64,000 nucleotides of DNA. Origin: Chloroflexi bacterium HGW-Chloroflexi-4. Lineage in GTDB: Bacteria > Chloroflexota > Anaerolineae > Anaerolineales > Anaerolineaceae. The DNA is taken from positions 1 through 64,000 of the forward strand of contig PHBW01000015.1 in assembly GCA_002840715.1 (NCBI GenBank), in the 5' to 3' direction. Shown piece by piece: positions 61,388-64,000 of the stretch. Under the pieces are notes generated by a model, which saw nothing but the letters and a program-made list of their open reading frames with translations, made no database searches and was not told the DNA's origin. Both the position numbers and the translations under genes were made by a program. Position 1 is the first letter of the stretch; each line of letters begins with the position of its first letter.

Positions 61388-61546
61388 TTTTCGATGTCTG
61401 CAAATTTGTGTTTTTATATTTGAACATTGAATAATTGTAAACACAATAATTGGATAAATTAGATTATGGATCTTGAGTTACTATCAGCAAACCTGGCGGG
61501 TAAAGAAAAAATCAAATTAGAAATAATAACTTAACACCACGGTAAC

Positions 61547-61575
61547 TTGACACAAAAAAATGAAAAGCCTAAACT
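61547..61575 (+). promoter_or_regulatory. Sigma70 promoter of the MBL-fold lipoprotein gene
   Basis: A perfect TTGACA (61547-61552), 17-bp spacer and TAAACT (61570-61575), 21 bp before the ATG at 61597. Confidence 0.72.
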
Positions 61576-61596
61576 AAGCTTAATTATGGAGTGTTG

Positions 61597-62448
61597 ATGA
61601 AAAAATCATTTTGGGGTTTAGTTTTTCTGCTATTGTTTGTTTTTAATAGTGCTGGATGCGGATCAATTTCCAATTCCAATCCCATTTCTACTAATTCACC
61701 AACCGCAATATCCATACATGCAGAAATTACCTTGGTTGGCAATTCAGGTTTTTTGATTACAGTCGGCGACAATAAGGTTCTCATTGATGCTTTGTATGAG
61801 GCATTTGAACATGGTTACCAAATTCCCCCTACTGTGATGGAAAGCCTGATGAATGCCACCCCGCCATTTGATAATGTAGATTTAATCCTTGCCACACATA
61901 AACATGCCGATCATTTCAGCGTTAAAACCGTCAGGCGATATCTCGAAAAATACCCTGAAGTAAAATTTGCTTCAACAGCTCAAATCACCAGCATGCTTAC
62001 TGAGTTTGGAGATCGTATCATTACATTGGATGCCAAGGTTGGAGAACCTGTTGAAGTCAATATTGATGGAATTGAGGTGGAAGCCATCTATTTATCACAC
62101 GGTGTTCCTCTAAACGGAGCGAGTGAAACTATCAACAATGCCTATGTAGCAAAGATTGCTGGCGTTACGATTTTTCAAACAGGGGATGTTGATCCAAGTC
62201 TGTTCACGATGGATAAAATGCAAGGGTATCATCTTGCAGATAAGAATATAGATGTTGCATTAATCCAACACTATTTATTATCTGACTCAGCCTATTCAAA
62301 TGTTGTTAATGATTTGATTAACAGCTCTTACTTAATCCCGATTCATTATGAATACAACAACGGAATAGTCGATTGGGCGAAAATAAAAGAGTATTACCCT
62401 GATGCCGTTTATTTTGCCAAAGAAAAGCAAACCTGGAAAATGCCGTAA
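61597..62448 (+). CDS. MBL-fold metal-dependent hydrolase lipoprotein
   Basis: A 283-residue secreted lipoprotein. Residues 1-20 form the signal and Cys21 (SAGC) is the lipid anchor. The metallo-beta-lactamase fold has the H-x-H-x-D-H motif at H101, H103, D105 and H106 (ATHKHADHF), then SHGVP, GDVDPS and a C-terminal PIHYEY that supplies further ligands. It resembles UlaG-like/RNase Z-like MBL proteins, and the substrate is unknown. GGAG lies 5 nt before the ATG at 61597; a GTG and a TTG just upstream are rejected. Divergent from the C39 gene. Confidence 0.87.
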   Translation: MKKSFWGLVFLLLFVFNSAGCGSISNSNPISTNSPTAISIHAEITLVGNSGFLITVGDNKVLIDALYEAFEHGYQIPPTVMESLMNATPPFDNVDLILATHKHADHFSVKTVRRYLEKYPEVKFASTAQITSMLTEFGDRIITLDAKVGEPVEVNIDGIEVEAIYLSHGVPLNGASETINNAYVAKIAGVTIFQTGDVDPSLFTMDKMQGYHLADKNIDVALIQHYLLSDSAYSNVVNDLINSSYLIPIHYEYNNGIVDWAKIKEYYPDAVYFAKEKQTWKMP

Positions 62449-62456
62449 AAAGCGAC

Positions 62457-62486
62457 TTGACAGGGTATTTCTAAAAAAGCTATGAT
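62457..62486 (+). promoter_or_regulatory. Orphan promoter-like sequence
   Basis: A perfect TTGACA (62457-62462), 18-bp spacer and TATGAT (62481-62486) directed at the 3' end of the convergent lipoprotein gene. No plus-strand gene follows, so it would produce an antisense or small RNA, if active. Confidence 0.35.
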
Positions 62487-62601
62487 GATTTACTATTAAG
62501 TAAAATGCTTTAAAACAACTGTATTCGCGACCTGACGTTATTTATCCTTTTGCTGACGTAAAACTCGCTCTCAGCCATTTCAATCAGTATAAATCTGCGT
62601 T

Positions 62602-63315
62602 TTAATCAATGCACATGCCGTTGGTCTTGGGGTCGCTAAAGGCATTGATCGGCTCAGATTTGCTGAAAGTGCCGTCTTGCTGTACGGTGACCGTGACCAT
62701 TGTCACGATGTGCGGACCGCATCCGCAAATGTAGTCGTCGTAGAGATTCACGGTAAACAGATTACCGTCAAAGATTGAGTGACTTTCAACCAGCGGCCGT
62801 GTGTAGCGCTTGTAAAACGGATGCGAATTCAGGTCATTGAGAGGGGTAAGCCCGGTGACAGCCACGGCGTAACTCAATGCTTCATCTTCAGATTCGATGG
62901 GGGCAAAGAGGTCTTTCAATCCTTCGGCCGAGTCAACAAGTTGTATTTCTCCATCCACTTCAACCAGGTAGCGCACATAATACGTGCCCATGCAGCCCTG
63001 GATGTAAACCGATGGAATCGCAGGGTCTTCAGCAAAACCCATGTTGCCAGCCTGGGCCATGGGTAGTTTGGGGTCAAGGCCGCCGTAGGCATTATCCAAC
63101 GGGTATATCCAATCCACCGGGAATTCGATTGACTCAAGATTCGCAGGAAGGCAATCAGGAGAATCAAAGCAGCCCAGTTCGGCGAAACGGGTGTTATCGA
63201 ATGTGAATTCAGGTGCAGGATATTCTTCAATGCTTTTAAATGGATTAATCTGCGAAAGCCGGCACGAAGCCAATAACATCACAGCAAGACCCACGAAAAC
63301 AAAAAGTCGTTTCAT
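62602..63315 (-). CDS. Hypothetical lipoprotein
   Basis: A 237-residue exported protein of unknown family. The signal peptide ends at a lipobox (LLASC, Cys at 18). Five to six further cysteines (GCFDSPDC, QGCMGTYY, CGCGPH, NGMC) suggest disulfides outside the cytoplasm. GAGG lies 6 nt before the ATG at 63315; a GTG two codons upstream is less likely. It has its own short upstream region containing a REP-like element. Confidence 0.78.
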   Translation of the reverse strand: MKRLFVFVGLAVMLLASCRLSQINPFKSIEEYPAPEFTFDNTRFAELGCFDSPDCLPANLESIEFPVDWIYPLDNAYGGLDPKLPMAQAGNMGFAEDPAIPSVYIQGCMGTYYVRYLVEVDGEIQLVDSAEGLKDLFAPIESEDEALSYAVAVTGLTPLNDLNSHPFYKRYTRPLVESHSIFDGNLFTVNLYDDYICGCGPHIVTMVTVTVQQDGTFSKSEPINAFSDPKTNGMCID

Positions 63316-63361
63316 AATCACCTCTTAAAAAATCAACAGAGAGCGTATCTCACGCATACCT

Positions 63362-63376
63362 TCGCTATGCTCGGGT
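63362..63376. repeat. Repeat core shared with 42305
   Basis: The 15-mer TCGCTATGCTCGGGT is identical to 42305-42319. It lies within a 137-bp gap between the lipoprotein and esterase genes, next to AT palindromic sequence (GAAAAAAATTTTTTC). Confidence 0.5.
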
Positions 63377-63458
63377 ACAAAGAGTCGCAAAGCCGCGAAA
63401 AAAATTTTTTCAAACAATCACCTTATTTGATCTATTAACCCTAATTTCACAATATACC

Positions 63459-64000
63459 CTAATTATTCACTGGTAGCGGATGCTGCTCAAAAAACTGCCA
63501 CATGAGGCGAGTGACGTCAATTTGTTGAGTGGTGTAACCCCAGGTGGGGGTCGCAGCAGGAGTATCACCCGGCCAGGTATGCCCACCGCCGTGGATGGTA
63601 TATAAAATGACATCAGCGTTTTGGGCGCAGTGGGTGTATTCCGTGCTGCTGATCTCACCTTCTTGCGGGAATTCATCTGTACTTGAGCATTGATTTTGAT
63701 TTGCATAAGCCTGGATGAAAACAGGGACGGAGGGATAGGTAATGTTGTATTCGCTGATCACTGCGCCATCATAAGGAACGGCTGTGTCTTCGGTGCCATG
63801 AAAAGCAATGAAGGGTACAGGTTTTGCAGCCTTACATTTGTTCAAGGGATAGTTGTAAGCGCCAGACACACTGCCCACAGCAGCAATGCGCTCTGAAAGA
63901 GTGCAGGCTAAAACATAACTCATGCCGCCTCCCATGGATATGCCGTTGACATAGATGCGCGCAGGATCAATGTTGTAATTTTCTTCAACCCGATCGATCA
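63459..64000 (-). CDS. PHB-depolymerase/LpqC-type esterase (5' end outside window)
   Basis: Partial alpha/beta hydrolase, about 180 C-terminal residues. The nucleophile motif is GISMGG (Ser in GxSxG), close to the window edge and preceded by ARIYVNG. The catalytic acid is probably the Asp in FHGTEDTAVPY, and the His in GGGHTWPG completes the triad. These blocks match the poly(3-hydroxybutyrate) depolymerase/feruloyl esterase (LpqC) family, usually secreted; the signal peptide would lie beyond base 64000. Cysteine pairs near the end suggest export. Polymer or xylan-ester hydrolysis is likely, substrate unproven. Confidence 0.88.
   Translation of the reverse strand, partial: IDRVEENYNIDPARIYVNGISMGGGMSYVLACTLSERIAAVGSVSGAYNYPLNKCKAAKPVPFIAFHGTEDTAVPYDGAVISEYNITYPSVPVFIQAYANQNQCSSTDEFPQEGEISSTEYTHCAQNADVILYTIHGGGHTWPGDTPAATPTWGYTTQQIDVTRLMWQFFEQHPLPVNN

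Overview
The window looks like a chromosomal segment of a Chloroflexota bacterium, most likely class Anaerolineae. This is inferred from the gene mix: a small basic protein gene beside ftsZ, a short nuoABCDE block, a DUF5054 glycosidase, very large PAS/HD-GYP sensors, lipoproteins with Thr/Pro-rich linkers and a GctAB-type CoA-transferase. No rRNA marker is present, so the assignment is provisional. Coding density is high. I see no tRNA, rRNA, CRISPR array, intact IS element or prophage.

Layout. 0-4.8 kb (minus): nuoA-nuoB-nuoC-nuoD-nuoE, tightly packed, running into an sbp/DUF1290 gene and then ftsZ, which leaves the window at base 1. 5-6.9 kb: a cupredoxin lipoprotein, an Fe/Mn superoxide dismutase and a small membrane protein. 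7-11.6 kb: an MFS transporter with a GH38-like DUF5054 hydrolase, then a LiaF-like membrane protein. 11.6-15.3 kb: a Fur/Zur-type regulator with a zinc/manganese ABC importer (binding lipoprotein, ATPase, permease), then a cyclophilin. 15.7-32.7 kb: a signalling island with a response regulator, a PAS/GAF/HD-GYP sensor, a GAF/GGDEF protein with an abnormal C-terminus, a hybrid histidine kinase with two receivers and an HPt domain, a DUF6909-type protein, and a 1512-residue periplasmic-binding/PAS/GAF/HD-GYP receptor.

32.7-37.9 kb (minus): an operon of aldehyde (P5C-type) dehydrogenase, two glutaconate-CoA-transferase-like subunits, a D-2-hydroxyacid dehydrogenase and probably a HAD phosphatase. 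The set suggests amino-acid or hydroxyacid fermentation. 37.9-39.05 kb is a non-coding accessory patch: degenerate GARNN-type repeats, a perfect 21-bp inverted repeat with a consensus promoter inside it, and a decayed RAYT (REP-associated tyrosine transposase) gene flanked by REP-like palindromes. Further REP-like copies are scattered to about 42.3 kb. 39-42.3 kb (plus): a NimA-like flavoprotein, a membrane protein, then an NTF2-like protein, an aldo/keto reductase and an FMN reductase behind a MerR-type promoter with a 19-bp spacer.

42.4-48.7 kb (minus): a membrane-fused spermidine-synthase-like protein and a DUF4129/MoxR/DUF58 operon. 49-51.8 kb (plus): a decayed reading frame, a polytopic GT-C-like membrane protein and an AT-rich methyltransferase. 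51.8-61.4 kb (minus): a seven-gene overlapping operon, C39 peptidase-TPR, SbcD, CNNM/CorC protein, SbcC, two GT4 glycosyltransferases and an ADP-ribosylglycohydrolase, apparently started by a leaderless promoter. 61.5-64 kb: an MBL-fold lipoprotein, another lipoprotein and a truncated PHB-depolymerase-type esterase.

The most unusual items are the promoter-in-palindrome at 38.34 kb, the RAYT/REP remnant, the SbcDC operon interleaved with CNNM, glycosyltransferase and ADP-ribosylhydrolase genes, the frame-disrupted GGDEF C-terminus, and the MerR-type promoter whose regulator is absent. I found no clearly new biological system; the SbcDC-linked operon is the best candidate for one.
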